From NCBI RefSeq assembly GCF_900100395.1, contig NZ_FNFB01000014.1, positions 124,001 to 188,000 on the forward strand: a stretch of 64,000 bases of DNA. The letters are read 5' to 3'. Shown here in pieces: positions 8,300-16,964 of this stretch; the first letter of the stretch is position 1, and each line of letters opens with the position of its first letter. The position numbers and the translations under genes are program-made. The notes under the pieces were generated by a model. The model was not told where the DNA came from and searched no databases. It saw nothing but the letters and a program-made list of their open reading frames with translations. The DNA comes from Nonomuraea maritima. GTDB lineage: Bacteria; Actinomycetota; Actinomycetes; Streptosporangiales; Streptosporangiaceae.

Positions 8300-9310
8300 T
8301 CACTCGGCGCGGCGGGCGCGGGCCCTCCGCTTGCCCTCGTGCATGGCCTGGACGCGGGCGACCGGGATCGTGTGGCCCTCGTCGACGAGGTCACCGGGCA
8401 GGCGCTGCGGCTCGGGCATCCGCCGGGCCCACGGGTCGGTCCCCGCCAGCAGACCGGGCGCGGTCCGTACGGTGAAGTCGCCCGGCGCGACCTGGTCGAG
8501 GTCGTCCCACGACACCGGGAACGAGACGGGGACGCCCGGCCTGATGCGCGGGCTGTAGGCGGCCACCACCGTGGCGCCGCCCGCGCGGGTCGAGTCGATG
8601 AACACCTTGCCTGCGCGGTCGTCGCGGATGAACGCCGTGGTGGCGAGCGCGGGGTCGAGCCGCTCGGCGCGAGCCGCCAGGGCTCGGGTGGCCGCGGCCA
8701 GGTCGTCGGGCGCGATCCCCGCCTCGACGGGCACGAACACGTGCACGCCCTTCGCGCCGCTCGTCTTCACCGCCCCGGCGAGCCCGGCCTCGTCGAGCGC
8801 CCGGCGCACCAGGTACGCGGCCCGCACGGCCAACTCGAAGGAGCCGTCGCCCTCCGGCGGGTCGAGGTCGAGCACCAGGTGGGTGACGTGGTGCTCGGCG
8901 GGGTCTCCGGTGAACAGCGCGGGGTGGTACTCGACGGCCCGCTGGTTGGCGAACCACAGCAGCGTCCTGCGGTCGTCGCACAGCGCGTACGTCACCTGCC
9001 GGCGCGACGCCTCCGCCCAGTACGACACCGACCCGATCCACCCGGGGGCGTGCTTGGGCAGGTTCTTCTGCACGAACGGCTCCTGGCCTGGGCGTACCCG
9101 CATGACCGAGAGCGGGCGCCCGCGCAGGACCGGCAGGATGCGGTCGCGGACGGCGTCGAGGTAGTCGACCAGGTCGCGCTTCGTCGCCCCAGCGCCGTCG
9201 AAGAGCGGCTGGTCGAGGTTGGTGAGGGCGACCCCGTCGCGCGTCTCGTCAGCGGCCACCCGCCCCACGATGCCGGGGCCCGGACGTACGGTCAACGCGC
9301 CGTACGTCAC
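8300..9310 (-). CDS. LigD-type DNA polymerase/primase domain protein (non-homologous end joining)
   Basis: A 336-residue stand-alone archaeo-eukaryotic primase domain equal to the polymerase module of LigD. Visible are LTNLDQPLF and KRDLVDYLDAVRDRILP near the N-terminus, RPGQEPFVQKNLPKHAPGW with the conserved lysines, and metal-binding Asp148 and Asp150 in HLVLDLDPPEGD. HVFVPVE and VFIDSTRA follow. In the family these enzymes add ribonucleotides at DNA ends during Ku-dependent joining; no Ku or ligase gene is in this window. GTG 9310 overlaps the stop of the upstream hydrolase (GTGA), giving translational coupling. That pairing with a hydrolase is probably incidental. Confidence 0.9.
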   Translation of the reverse strand: MTYGALTVRPGPGIVGRVAADETRDGVALTNLDQPLFDGAGATKRDLVDYLDAVRDRILPVLRGRPLSVMRVRPGQEPFVQKNLPKHAPGWIGSVSYWAEASRRQVTYALCDDRRTLLWFANQRAVEYHPALFTGDPAEHHVTHLVLDLDPPEGDGSFELAVRAAYLVRRALDEAGLAGAVKTSGAKGVHVFVPVEAGIAPDDLAAATRALAARAERLDPALATTAFIRDDRAGKVFIDSTRAGGATVVAAYSPRIRPGVPVSFPVSWDDLDQVAPGDFTVRTAPGLLAGTDPWARRMPEPQRLPGDLVDEGHTIPVARVQAMHEGKRRARARRAE

Positions 9311-10083
9311 CCGGTGAGAATTTTGGCCAGGTCTGCGGGGGCGGCCAGGTGCGGGAAGTGACCGCTGCCGGGGACGACGGTGATGCTCACCTCGGGCATG
9401 ACCGACGTCAACCAGGTAAGGAAGACGGTGGCCGGTTCGTCGCCGGCCACGTAGTCGTACGTGGCGGCCTTGGCGCGGATGGCGCTCAGGTCGCGCGTCC
9501 GGCCCTCGGTGAGCTCCTCCGCCGGTACGGTGAGCAGCTCGTTCCAGTACCCGAGCAAGAGCTCCTGCGCCGGGGTGGCCGTCTGGACGAGCTGCCGCAC
9601 GTCGTCCGGCAGCGCCTCGGGGCGCATCCCGGCGATCAGGAGGTCCCAGATCTGCCCGCGGTCCGGGCTGCGCAGCACCGGCTCGGCCCGGCGCAGCATC
9701 TCCGCGAACCCGCCCACCAGCAGCGGCTGGTCGACGTTCACGACGCCACGGACCGGGTACGTCGCGCCGTACACCGTCGCGAGGACGCCGCCGAGCGAGT
9801 GTCCGACCACGATCGGCGCGGTGAGCCCCGCCTCGGTCACCGCGCCGTGCACGACCGCGGCCACCTCGTCGAGGGCGTAGGAGTCGCGCCGTGGCGACCC
9901 GCCGTGCCCCGGCAGGTCGAGCGCGACCACCCGCCGCTCGGGGTCGAGCAGGGCGAGCTCCCGCAGGACGGGTCCCCACTGGCGCCGGTCGGCGCCGAGC
10001 CCGTGCAGGAGCACCACGGCGGGCCGGCCGTCGTTGATGCCCTGGCTGTCGGCGGCGAGCCCGCCGTAATAGGTGTCAGACAT
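9307..10083 (-). CDS. Alpha/beta hydrolase
   Basis: A 258-residue serine hydrolase. The oxyanion loop is VVLLHGLGADRRQWG (about residues 23-37), the second strand motif ALDLPGHGGSPRRDS, and the nucleophile elbow GHSLGG with Ser96. The terminal catalytic His is in GSGHFPHLAAP. It resembles the haloperoxidase/esterase group acting on small esters or lactones; the substrate is unknown. First gene of a two-gene unit with the LigD-like polymerase, overlapping it by 4 bp. Start ATG at 10081-10083 opens MSDTYYGG. Confidence 0.87.
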   Translation of the reverse strand: MSDTYYGGLAADSQGINDGRPAVVLLHGLGADRRQWGPVLRELALLDPERRVVALDLPGHGGSPRRDSYALDEVAAVVHGAVTEAGLTAPIVVGHSLGGVLATVYGATYPVRGVVNVDQPLLVGGFAEMLRRAEPVLRSPDRGQIWDLLIAGMRPEALPDDVRQLVQTATPAQELLLGYWNELLTVPAEELTEGRTRDLSAIRAKAATYDYVAGDEPATVFLTWLTSVMPEVSITVVPGSGHFPHLAAPADLAKILTG

Positions 10084-10173
10084 GTCAGTCTCCCGGGTGC
10101 TGAAGGTTCCACCCGGAAAGGCGTGCCTCGACAGTGCACGATTTGTACGTGACCCAGGTCACCTGGCGGTGCG

Positions 10174-12669
10174 TCAGACGTTCCAGCGGCCGGGGCCGCC
10201 TGGGGCGGGGTGGTAGCGCAAGAGGTGGCCGGTGCGCAGGGACGCGCGCAGGTGCGCACCGGCCCGTGGCGCCACCGCCTCCACGCGTTTGACCGCCGCC
10301 CACAGCGCCCGCGTCGCGTTGACACGGGCCCTCTCCGCCTCGCCGGACCGCCGTCGCGGGCGGCCGCCCAGCCCCTCGGCCCGCCGCAGCTCGTCCAGCA
10401 GGGCGGTGCGCTCCGTGTGGAGCTCTTCCGCGCGTACGGCGTCGCCCGCCCTGTCGGCCCCGGCGAGCTGCTCGTCGAGCACCCGCAGCCGCCGCCGGTA
10501 GGCCGTACGGGCGGCGGTGTCGAGCAGCGGCTCCTCTTCCGGAGGCCGCAGGCCGGCGCCTCCTGCGACGAGGTCCAGCGCCGCGACCTCCTGGCCTGGC
10601 GCGGCCAGCAGGGCGCGCAGGTACTCCATCCCGCGTCCGTCACGCAGCCTGGCCCGTTCCGCACCGGCCTCCAGCAGCCATTCGCCGTCGTCGCGGAGCA
10701 GGCGCCACTCGTCCGCCGGAGGGTCCAGCGCGGCGAGGACCGCCTTCAGCCCGAGCCGCTCCGCGATCTTCCGCGCCTGCCGCGTGTCGTCCTCGGCCTG
10801 GAGCCGGTCGTCCTCGCCACCGCGCGCGGTCAGGGCCCGCGCCCGTACGCTCAGCGTGCCCGCCAGCCAGGGCAGCGCCCCGATCCGCCGCTCCAGCGCG
10901 ACGGCGGCGTCCAGGTGGGTCGTCGCGAGGTCGGGCAGGTTCAGCCGGACGGCCAGCCGTCCGAGGTAGTCGTCCACCGGCCCCGTGATCGTGTTCGCGC
11001 CGCCCCACACCACCAGACGTCCCCGGTACGGGAGCAGCGCGTCGTACAGGGCTCGCGCCGTCGCAGGTTCGCCCACCCGCGCGGCCACGAACGCCAGGTC
11101 GGCGCAGACTCCCAGCCAGCGCGGCCCTGACCCGGACAGCACAGCGGGCAGCAGCCGTTCCAGCTCCAGTGCGGCCTCGTCGCCGCGGCCCGCCCCGGCC
11201 AGCGCCCGGGCGGCGGACGCCTCGAAGAAGTGACCGGGCAGTCGCCGGGCGAGGCCCTGCCACGGGGCCACCAGCGACTCGTACTCGCCGCGCAACGAGG
11301 CGATCTCGCCACCCAGCGCCCCTGCCAGGCGGTCGGCGTCGCTCAGCCCGGCCTGCCTGCCCCGTACGCGCACCTCGGCGGCGAGCGCCTCGGCCGCCTC
11401 GAACCGGCCGCGTACGGTCGCCAGCATCGCCTGCCGTGCCAGCACCACCACGGCCGCGGCCGGGTCGCCGGCCAGTTCGCCCGCGCGGGCGTAGGCGGTG
11501 AGCGCCGCCTCGGCGGACACGAGCTCGCCCAGCTCCGTGAGGGCGGTGAACCGCCAGAAGAGCCCCCGCCGCTCGGCCTCGGCGTCACCGGCTTGCCGGG
11601 CCTGTTCCACGATCTCGGACGCGGTGGCCAGCCGCTCGCCTGCGGCGGCCGGGTCCCACAGCGCGTGCAGGCGGGCGTCGAGGACCTCGGCGATGGTGCC
11701 GGGGTCAGCGGACCTGCGGGCCAGCTGCACCGCCTCGTCGATCAGGTCGCGCCGCCGCGGCCCTGCCGAGGCGTCGCCCAGCAGCTCGCGGGCCAGCCTG
11801 GCCAGCACCCGAGCCCTGACGCCGGGCGGCGCTGGACGCTCGGCGGCCGCTTCCAGCAGCCGGATGAGACCGACGTCCAGGTCGAGGAACTCCGCCCGCG
11901 ACGGCGCGGTGAGCGCCAGACGCAACACCGCGTCAACAGCGGGACCAACCCCGGCCGGCCCCATCGCGGGCCCGGCCACCTCCTCAGCCCGGCCGACCCC
12001 GGGGCCGGCCGGCTCGCCCGCCGGGCTCTGCGCAGGCCCGGTCAGTTCGCCGGCCTCGCCGATCTCAGGGCCGGCCAGTTCGCCCGCCAGGGCGAGCGCG
12101 GGCCCGGGCAGTCCGCCGGAAGCCAGCCACACCGCGTGGACCGCGTCGGGCGACAGGTCAGGGACCAGCTCGGCCAGCTCCGGCTCGGTCAGCCCGCGCA
12201 GGTACAGCTCCGGCGCGGGCCCGGCGGGCGCCGACGTGGTCGCGATCAGGGCGGTCGCGCCGCCCCCGAGGTGGGCGGCGAGCCGCGCGAGCAGGTCACC
12301 GGCGGGTCCACCGACCCGATCGGCGTCGTCGACCAGAAGCAGACACGGCTCACCCTCCGCGAGGACGTGCTCGAAAGACCGCGCTGTCCGCCCCGGGAGT
12401 TCGGTCGCGGGGTCCGTACCGGTGGCTCGGAACACCGGCATGTCGCGGGTGCGGGCTTGCTCCGCGGCGGCGGCGAGCAGCGCGGACTTGCCTGATCCTG
12501 GCGGCCCGGTGACGACCAGGCGGCCGCCGTCCCCCGCCATGGCGCGCTCCAGCAGCTGGGTGATCGCGACGAGCTCGCGGCGCCGTCCGACCAGGGGCAG
12601 GCGCGCCGCCCTGCCGGCGCGCGCGCCGGCGGCCGGGTCGGATCCGGTGTGGCCGTGGGGAGCGGTCAT
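10174..12669 (-). CDS. Large STAND-type ATPase with helical repeats (transcriptional regulator-like)
   Basis: An 831-residue AAA/STAND protein. The N-terminus reads LVGRRRELVAITQLLERA, then Walker A GPPGSGKS (residues 55-62) and Walker B LLLVDDAD (110-117). Residues about 196-245 are low-complexity Ala/Gly/Pro/Glu repeats (AGELAGP variants). The middle is helical TPR-like. The C-terminus holds the conserved block GRGMEYLRALLAAPG, TAYRRRLRVLDEQL and ERARVNATRALWAAVK, a winged-helix-like domain found at the end of many actinobacterial ATPases instead of a LuxR domain. It probably acts as a signal-switched regulator, but no DNA-binding helix-turn-helix is obvious. Divergent from the histidine phosphatase at 12842. 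Confidence 0.82.
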   Translation of the reverse strand: MTAPHGHTGSDPAAGARAGRAARLPLVGRRRELVAITQLLERAMAGDGGRLVVTGPPGSGKSALLAAAAEQARTRDMPVFRATGTDPATELPGRTARSFEHVLAEGEPCLLLVDDADRVGGPAGDLLARLAAHLGGGATALIATTSAPAGPAPELYLRGLTEPELAELVPDLSPDAVHAVWLASGGLPGPALALAGELAGPEIGEAGELTGPAQSPAGEPAGPGVGRAEEVAGPAMGPAGVGPAVDAVLRLALTAPSRAEFLDLDVGLIRLLEAAAERPAPPGVRARVLARLARELLGDASAGPRRRDLIDEAVQLARRSADPGTIAEVLDARLHALWDPAAAGERLATASEIVEQARQAGDAEAERRGLFWRFTALTELGELVSAEAALTAYARAGELAGDPAAAVVVLARQAMLATVRGRFEAAEALAAEVRVRGRQAGLSDADRLAGALGGEIASLRGEYESLVAPWQGLARRLPGHFFEASAARALAGAGRGDEAALELERLLPAVLSGSGPRWLGVCADLAFVAARVGEPATARALYDALLPYRGRLVVWGGANTITGPVDDYLGRLAVRLNLPDLATTHLDAAVALERRIGALPWLAGTLSVRARALTARGGEDDRLQAEDDTRQARKIAERLGLKAVLAALDPPADEWRLLRDDGEWLLEAGAERARLRDGRGMEYLRALLAAPGQEVAALDLVAGGAGLRPPEEEPLLDTAARTAYRRRLRVLDEQLAGADRAGDAVRAEELHTERTALLDELRRAEGLGGRPRRRSGEAERARVNATRALWAAVKRVEAVAPRAGAHLRASLRTGHLLRYHPAPGGPGRWNV

Positions 12670-12841
12670 GCCTTCCCGATCGGTGAACGTGGACTTCCAG
12701 CGGACTCGCGGTCAGCGTACCCGCAGGTCGGCGGCCACGAGCGCGGCCAAGCCGGCACCCCGTCGCCCCGATCACCCGGAAGAGCATTCAGAAGTACGGC
12801 ACAATGCCGTGATCGCGGATCGGACGACCGGAAGGCGGCAC

Positions 12842-13441
12842 ATGACCCGTTACCTTTATCTCGCCCGGCACGGGGAGGCGACCGCCGACGAGAGTGGGCT
12901 CACCGAGGCCGGGCGGCGGCAGGCCAGGCTGTTGGGCGAGCGGCTGCGCGACGTCCCGCTGGCCGCGATCCACCACGGCCCGCTCCCCCGGGCCACCGAG
13001 ACGGCGCGCCTCGCCGCCGAGCAGCTCCCCGGCGTCCCCGTGCACGCCTGCGAGCCCGCCGGCGACTACGTCCCGTACGTGCCGGCCCGGGACGAGCTGC
13101 CCGCCGAGTCCGCCGACCACTTCCTCGGCTTCGTCGACCAGTTCCCGCAGGAGGAGGTCCGGCCCGACCTCGCCAAGGAGGCCGTCGCGCGCTTCACCGG
13201 CCCGTCCGACGGCATCCGTCACGAGCTGGTCGTCACCCACAACTTCCTGATCGCCTGGCTGGTCAGGGAGGCCATGGACGCGCCCGCCTGGCGCTGGCTC
13301 GGGCTCAACAACGCCAACACGGGCCTGACCGCCATCCGCTACGCGCCAGGCCGGCCGCCGTCCCTGATGTTCTGCAACGACCTGGGACACCTGCCGGAGG
13401 AGCTGCGCTGGACCGGATTCCCGCCCGAGATGCGCGCTTGA
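12842..13441 (+). CDS. Histidine phosphatase family protein
   Basis: A 199-residue branch of the phosphoglycerate mutase/acid phosphatase superfamily. The phosphate-binding RHG is residues 9-11 in YLARHGEAT, the second Arg lies in PLPRATETA, and the second catalytic His is in LVVTHNFLIAW. The phosphohistidine intermediate is known for the family; the substrate here is not evident. ATG 12842 follows GGAAGG with short spacing. The next feature downstream is the TPP riboswitch, so read-through into tenA is possible but the riboswitch suggests an independent control point. Confidence 0.9.
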   Translation: MTRYLYLARHGEATADESGLTEAGRRQARLLGERLRDVPLAAIHHGPLPRATETARLAAEQLPGVPVHACEPAGDYVPYVPARDELPAESADHFLGFVDQFPQEEVRPDLAKEAVARFTGPSDGIRHELVVTHNFLIAWLVREAMDAPAWRWLGLNNANTGLTAIRYAPGRPPSLMFCNDLGHLPEELRWTGFPPEMRA

Positions 13442-13462
13442 TCCGTGTTACAGTCGGCCCGT

Positions 13463-13540
13463 TGACGCGGGGTGCCCGGCGATCGGGCTGAGATCACACC
13501 CGTCGAACCTGCTCTAGTTCGCACTAGCGAAGGGACGTCA
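13463..13540 (+). ncRNA. TPP riboswitch (THI element) directly abutting the tenA start
   Basis: The leader contains the ordered TPP-aptamer landmarks: GGGGTGCCC, CTGAGATCACACCC, GAACCTG and GCGAAGGGA. P1 can form between TGACG (13463-13467) and CGTCA (13536-13540). The second arm uses a CTAG/CTAG stem where CTGG/CCAG is common, a compensated change. The start GTG follows at 13541, and the only ribosome binding site is the AGGGA of the aptamer core (13531-13535). Thiamine pyrophosphate binding would therefore hide the ribosome site directly, with no separate expression platform visible. Aptamer identity is from consensus; the mechanism is inferred from geometry. Confidence 0.93.
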
Positions 13541-14221
13541 GTGGCGAAGTTCTGTGACGACATGTGGCAGCGCACGGCCGAGCTGATGAAGGCCGTCCAC
13601 GACCACCCGTTCAACGTCGCCCTCGGCGACGGCACGCTCGACCCCGACCGGTTCGCGTTCTACATCGTGCAGGACGGCCGCTACCTGGAGGCGTTCTCGA
13701 AGGCGCTGGCCACGGCGTCCGTGCGGGCCACCGACCCGGGCGAGGCGGCGTTCTGGGCGCAGAGCGCCCACACGGCGCTCGCCGCCGAACGCCTGCTGCA
13801 CGCCGGTTACGTCGCCGACCTGGGCGCCGACACGGCGGGGGTCGCCACGTCGCCGACGTGCCTGGCGTACGCGTCGTTCCTGCAGGCGACCGCGCTCACC
13901 GCGCCCTACCCGGTGATCGCGGCGGCGGTGCTGCCGTGTTTCTGGATCTACCAGGACGTCGGCATGGCGCTGCTCGGCCGGGCCGGCGACCTCGACGGCC
14001 ATCCGTACGGGAAGTGGATCGCCACCTACTCCGACCCCGGCTTCGCCGCCTCGGTGGAGCAGGCCAAGGCCATCGCCGACCGGCTCGCCGCCGCGGCCGA
14101 GCCAGACACCCGCGCGGCGATGGAGCGGGCGTACTGCCGGGCCGCGGCGTACGAGTGGATGTTCTGGGACAGCGCCTGGAGGCGCGAGACCTGGCCCACC
14201 GCCGGGTGGCTCGCGCCCTGA
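13541..14221 (+). CDS. tenA: TenA family thiaminase II / aminopyrimidine aminohydrolase
   Basis: A 226-residue TenA protein, which hydrolyses 4-amino-5-aminomethyl-2-methylpyrimidine to the HMP moiety for thiamine salvage. The active-site residues known from Bacillus subtilis TenA align: Asp45 in IVQDGRYL, Cys133 in LPCFWIYQDVG and Glu205 in AYEWMFWDSAW, with SPTCLAYASF between. GTG 13541 is fixed by the adjoining TPP riboswitch, whose AGGGA is the only ribosome site. Expression should fall when TPP is abundant. The gene stands alone, converging on cstA with stops 5 bp apart. Confidence 0.94.
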   Translation: MAKFCDDMWQRTAELMKAVHDHPFNVALGDGTLDPDRFAFYIVQDGRYLEAFSKALATASVRATDPGEAAFWAQSAHTALAAERLLHAGYVADLGADTAGVATSPTCLAYASFLQATALTAPYPVIAAAVLPCFWIYQDVGMALLGRAGDLDGHPYGKWIATYSDPGFAASVEQAKAIADRLAAAAEPDTRAAMERAYCRAAAYEWMFWDSAWRRETWPTAGWLAP

Positions 14222-14225
14222 AGCG

Positions 14226-16349
14226 CTAACCCCCTGTCGTGGTCTTCTCCATCGCCTCCCGCTCCTCGCGGGTGGCGATGAGTCCGGACGGCGCGACGAT
14301 CCTCGACTCCTGGTACGGCGCCTCGGAGCTCGGCAGCTCCTCCCGCGCCCGGATCGCCTTCACCCACACCCGTACGGCGTCGGCGAGCACCACGATGATC
14401 AGGACGGCGAACAGCGCCGCGAGCACGCCGTCGACCGTCGAGTTGACCACGATCTGCCGCATCGCGTCCTCCGTCCTGGCGGGCGCGAGCAGCTGTCCCT
14501 GGTCGAGCGCGGCCTGGTAGCGGTCGCGCTGGGCGAAGAAGCCGAGCCCCGGGTCGGGCGAGAAGATCTTCTGCCAGCTGGCGGTGAGCGTGACGGCGGC
14601 GTCCCAGGCCAGCGGGACGCCCGTCACCCAGGCCCACTTCAGCCGCCCGCTCTTGATCAGCAGGGTCGTCGCCACGGTGAGCGCCACGGCGGCCAGCAGC
14701 TGGTTGGCGATCCCGAACAGCGGGAAGAGCTGGTTGATGCCGCCGAGCGGGTCGTTGACGCCCTGGTAGAGGAAGTAGCCCCAGGCGGCGACGACGGCGG
14801 CGCTGGCCAGGTAGACGCCGGGCCACCAGCTGACCCGGCCCATCGGCTTCCACAGGTTGCCGAGGGTGTCCTGGAGCATGAAACGGCCGACCCGGGTGCC
14901 CGCGTCGACCGTGGTGAGGATGAACAGCGCCTCAAACATGATCGCGAAGTGGTACCAGAACGCCTGCAGCGCCTGACCGCCGAGGAACCCGGAGAAGATC
15001 TGCGAGATGCCCACGGCGAGCGTCGGCGCACCGCCCGTCCTGGCGATCAGCGTCTCCTCCTGCACGGCCGCCGCCGCTGCCTGCAGCTGCTCGGGCGTGA
15101 TGACGAAGCCCATGGCGGTGACCGCCTCGGCGGCGCTCTGCACGGTCGTGCCGACGACGCCGGCGGGGGCGTTCATGGCGAAGTAGAGTCCGGGCGTCAG
15201 CACGCAGGCCGCCGTGATCGCCATGACGGCCACGAACGACTCCATGAGCATGGAGCCGTACCCGATCATGCGGACCTGGGTCTCCTTCTGGATCATCTTG
15301 GGCGTCGTGCCGGAGGAGATCAGGGCGTGGAAGCCCGACAGCGCGCCGCACGCGATGATGATGAACACGAACGGGAACAGCGACCCGGCGAACACCGGCC
15401 CCTCGCCGTTGAAGGCGAAGTCGGTGAAGGCCGTGGTCTGCAGCGCCGGCATGGTGACGGCGATGCCGATCGCGATCAGCACGATCGTGCCGACCTTCAT
15501 GAACGTCGACAGGTAGTCGCGCGGCGCGAGCAGCATCCACACGGGCAGCACGGCGGCGACGAACCCGTACGCGATGAGCCACAGCGCGATGGCGGACGGG
15601 CTGAGCGTGAAGAACGGCGCCCAGCTCGACTCCTGCACCCAGCCGCCGGCCACGATCGACAGCAGCAGCAGTACGACGCCGATCACGGTGGTCTCGACGA
15701 CCTTGCCCGGCCGGATCATCCGCAGGTAGAAGCCCATGAACAGGGCGATCGGGATGGTCATCGCGATCGAGAAGACGCCCCACGGCGACTGCGCGAGCGC
15801 GTTCACCACGACGAGCGCCAGCACGGCGAGCAGGATGATCATGATGGCGAAGACCGCGACGAGCGCCGCGATCCCGCCGACCGGCCCGATCTCCTCGCGG
15901 GCCATCTGGCCGAGGCTGCGCCCGTTGCGGCGCATGGAGAAGAACAGCACCACCATGTCCTGGACGGCGCCGGCGAAGATGACGCCCGCGACGATCCAGA
16001 TGGTGCCGGGCAGGTAACCCATCTGGGCGGCCAGCACCGGCCCTACCAGCGGACCGGCCCCGGCGATGGCCGCGAAGTGGTGGCCGAACAGGATGCGCCG
16101 GTCGGTCGGCTGGTAGTCGATGCCGTTGTCGAGCCGTTCGGCCGGGGTGGCTCTGCTGTCGTCGGCGCGCAGCACCTTCCTGACGATGAAGCGGGCGTAG
16201 AACCGGTAGGCGATGGCGTACGAACCGAGCGCGGCGCACAGCAGCCACACCGCGTTGACGTTCTCTCCTCTGGACAGTGCGAGCACCGCCCAGCCCACGG
16301 CGCCGACGACGGCGACCGCGGTCCAGACGAGGATGGAACGCAGCTTCAC
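14226..16349 (-). CDS. cstA: Carbon starvation protein A (CstA), pyruvate/peptide transporter family
   Basis: A 707-residue polytopic inner-membrane protein with the CstA hallmarks DNGIDYQPTDRRILFGHHFA, GAGPLVGPVLAAQMGY and CGALSGFHALISSGTTPKM. Many membrane segments run to about residue 600, and the hydrophilic tail ends SEAPYQESRI. Members transport pyruvate or peptides under carbon limitation. A consensus AGGAGGT sits just before ATG 16349, and the small protein gene 16359-16694 ends only 9 bp upstream, so the two are one operon. The YbdD-like small partner often found downstream of cstA is absent here. Confidence 0.94.
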   Translation of the reverse strand: MKLRSILVWTAVAVVGAVGWAVLALSRGENVNAVWLLCAALGSYAIAYRFYARFIVRKVLRADDSRATPAERLDNGIDYQPTDRRILFGHHFAAIAGAGPLVGPVLAAQMGYLPGTIWIVAGVIFAGAVQDMVVLFFSMRRNGRSLGQMAREEIGPVGGIAALVAVFAIMIILLAVLALVVVNALAQSPWGVFSIAMTIPIALFMGFYLRMIRPGKVVETTVIGVVLLLLSIVAGGWVQESSWAPFFTLSPSAIALWLIAYGFVAAVLPVWMLLAPRDYLSTFMKVGTIVLIAIGIAVTMPALQTTAFTDFAFNGEGPVFAGSLFPFVFIIIACGALSGFHALISSGTTPKMIQKETQVRMIGYGSMLMESFVAVMAITAACVLTPGLYFAMNAPAGVVGTTVQSAAEAVTAMGFVITPEQLQAAAAAVQEETLIARTGGAPTLAVGISQIFSGFLGGQALQAFWYHFAIMFEALFILTTVDAGTRVGRFMLQDTLGNLWKPMGRVSWWPGVYLASAAVVAAWGYFLYQGVNDPLGGINQLFPLFGIANQLLAAVALTVATTLLIKSGRLKWAWVTGVPLAWDAAVTLTASWQKIFSPDPGLGFFAQRDRYQAALDQGQLLAPARTEDAMRQIVVNSTVDGVLAALFAVLIIVVLADAVRVWVKAIRAREELPSSEAPYQESRIVAPSGLIATREEREAMEKTTTGG

Positions 16350-16358
16350 CGGTACCTC

Positions 16359-16694
16359 CTAGGTGGGGGGTCCATAGAGGGGGCGGCCCAGGCAGCAGCG
16401 CAGTCCGGCGTCCGGCGGCAGATCGGAGGTGAAGCGCCGCCAGCGCCACAGCGGGCGGCAGTCGATCGTGACGGGGAGTTCGGTGAGATGCACCCAGGCG
16501 GTCGGATGGGCGTACACGAGGCCGGTCGCCCCGAGGGGGCGCGCACGCCGGGGCAGGCGGAGCCGGCGCAGTGGCCTGACGGAGAACTCCCCCGCGTCCG
16601 CGCAGCACAGGCCGGTCACATGCCAGTCGAAGAACACCACTTCATCGCCGCGCAGAGCGTCACGCGCGGCCGGCGTGAGCGAGATACGGGACAT
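16359..16694 (-). CDS. Small Cys/Arg-rich protein of unknown function, co-operonic with cstA
   Basis: A 111-residue basic protein that I do not recognise. It begins MSRISLTPAARDALRG, continues with EVVFFDWHVTGLCCADAGE and then a Pro/Arg-rich half, and has further Cys near the end (LRCCLGRPLYG). The two Cys pairs could bind metal, but no named motif fits. AGGAG lies about 9 nt before ATG 16694 and the stop is 9 bp before cstA, so it is likely translated and cotranscribed with cstA. Fragments of the same sequence (the VTGLC segment) recur at 18816-18857 and 24413-24475, so it belongs to the duplicated module of this region. Confidence 0.6.
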   Translation of the reverse strand: MSRISLTPAARDALRGDEVVFFDWHVTGLCCADAGEFSVRPLRRLRLPRRARPLGATGLVYAHPTAWVHLTELPVTIDCRPLWRWRRFTSDLPPDAGLRCCLGRPLYGPPT

Positions 16695-16785
16695 CTGTGG
16701 GCTCCTGTGGAACAGGCAGCTCAGAAATCAACGTCGGCCTTACCCGCTCTTGAGGACCTTGAAACGTTTTCTTGCCTTTGTAGCG

Positions 16786-16812
16786 GCATGTCGTCACATT
16801 CTTGTCACATGC
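16786..16812. promoter_or_regulatory. Direct repeat GTCACAT upstream of the small gene/cstA operon
   Basis: The heptamer GTCACAT occurs twice with an 11-nt period (about one helical turn) between the terminator at 16819 and the start of the 111-residue gene. On the minus strand this reads as tandem TGTGAC sites. A regulator binding one face of the helix would fit, for example carbon control of cstA. This is inference from spacing only. No clear -10 hexamer was identified. Confidence 0.3.
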
Positions 16813-16818
16813 GAAAAT

Positions 16819-16858
16819 GCGGAGGCCCCGCGCGAGAAATCTCGCGCAGGGTCTCCGC
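16819..16858 (-). terminator. Intrinsic terminator closing the MFS/mini-peptide unit
   Basis: An 18-bp stem (16819-16836 with 16841-16858, one mismatch and one G.T pair) with an AAAT loop. On the minus strand it is followed by ATTTT. It separates the mini-peptide frames from the small gene/cstA operon. A shorter relic with the same tail occurs at about 18876-18889. Confidence 0.8.
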
Positions 16859-16895
16859 CGAACCGCATGTACGGCCGATCACAGGAACAAGCCGG

Positions 16896-16928
16896 TCAGC
16901 CCCACTCGATGTCACGACGGATGCGCAT
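16896..16928 (-). CDS. Mini-peptide A, 10 residues (MRIRRDIEWG)
   Basis: An 11-codon open frame, ATG to TGA, encoding MRIRRDIEWG. GAGAGGGGG precedes the ATG at normal spacing. It is the last of three tandem copies with an exact 69-nt period, ahead of the terminator at 16819-16858. Compared with copies B and C the coding bases differ only by a synonymous Arg change, the start codon, and mostly conservative changes (D/E, I/V, E/V), whereas the 36-nt spacers have little similarity. That pattern argues for translation and selection on the peptide. No leader, signal or Cys/Ser/Thr modification sites are present. Function unknown. Confidence 0.55.
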   Translation of the reverse strand: MRIRRDIEWG

Positions 16929-16964
16929 GGGCACCCCCTCTCCCGCTACCGGAAACGCGACGAA

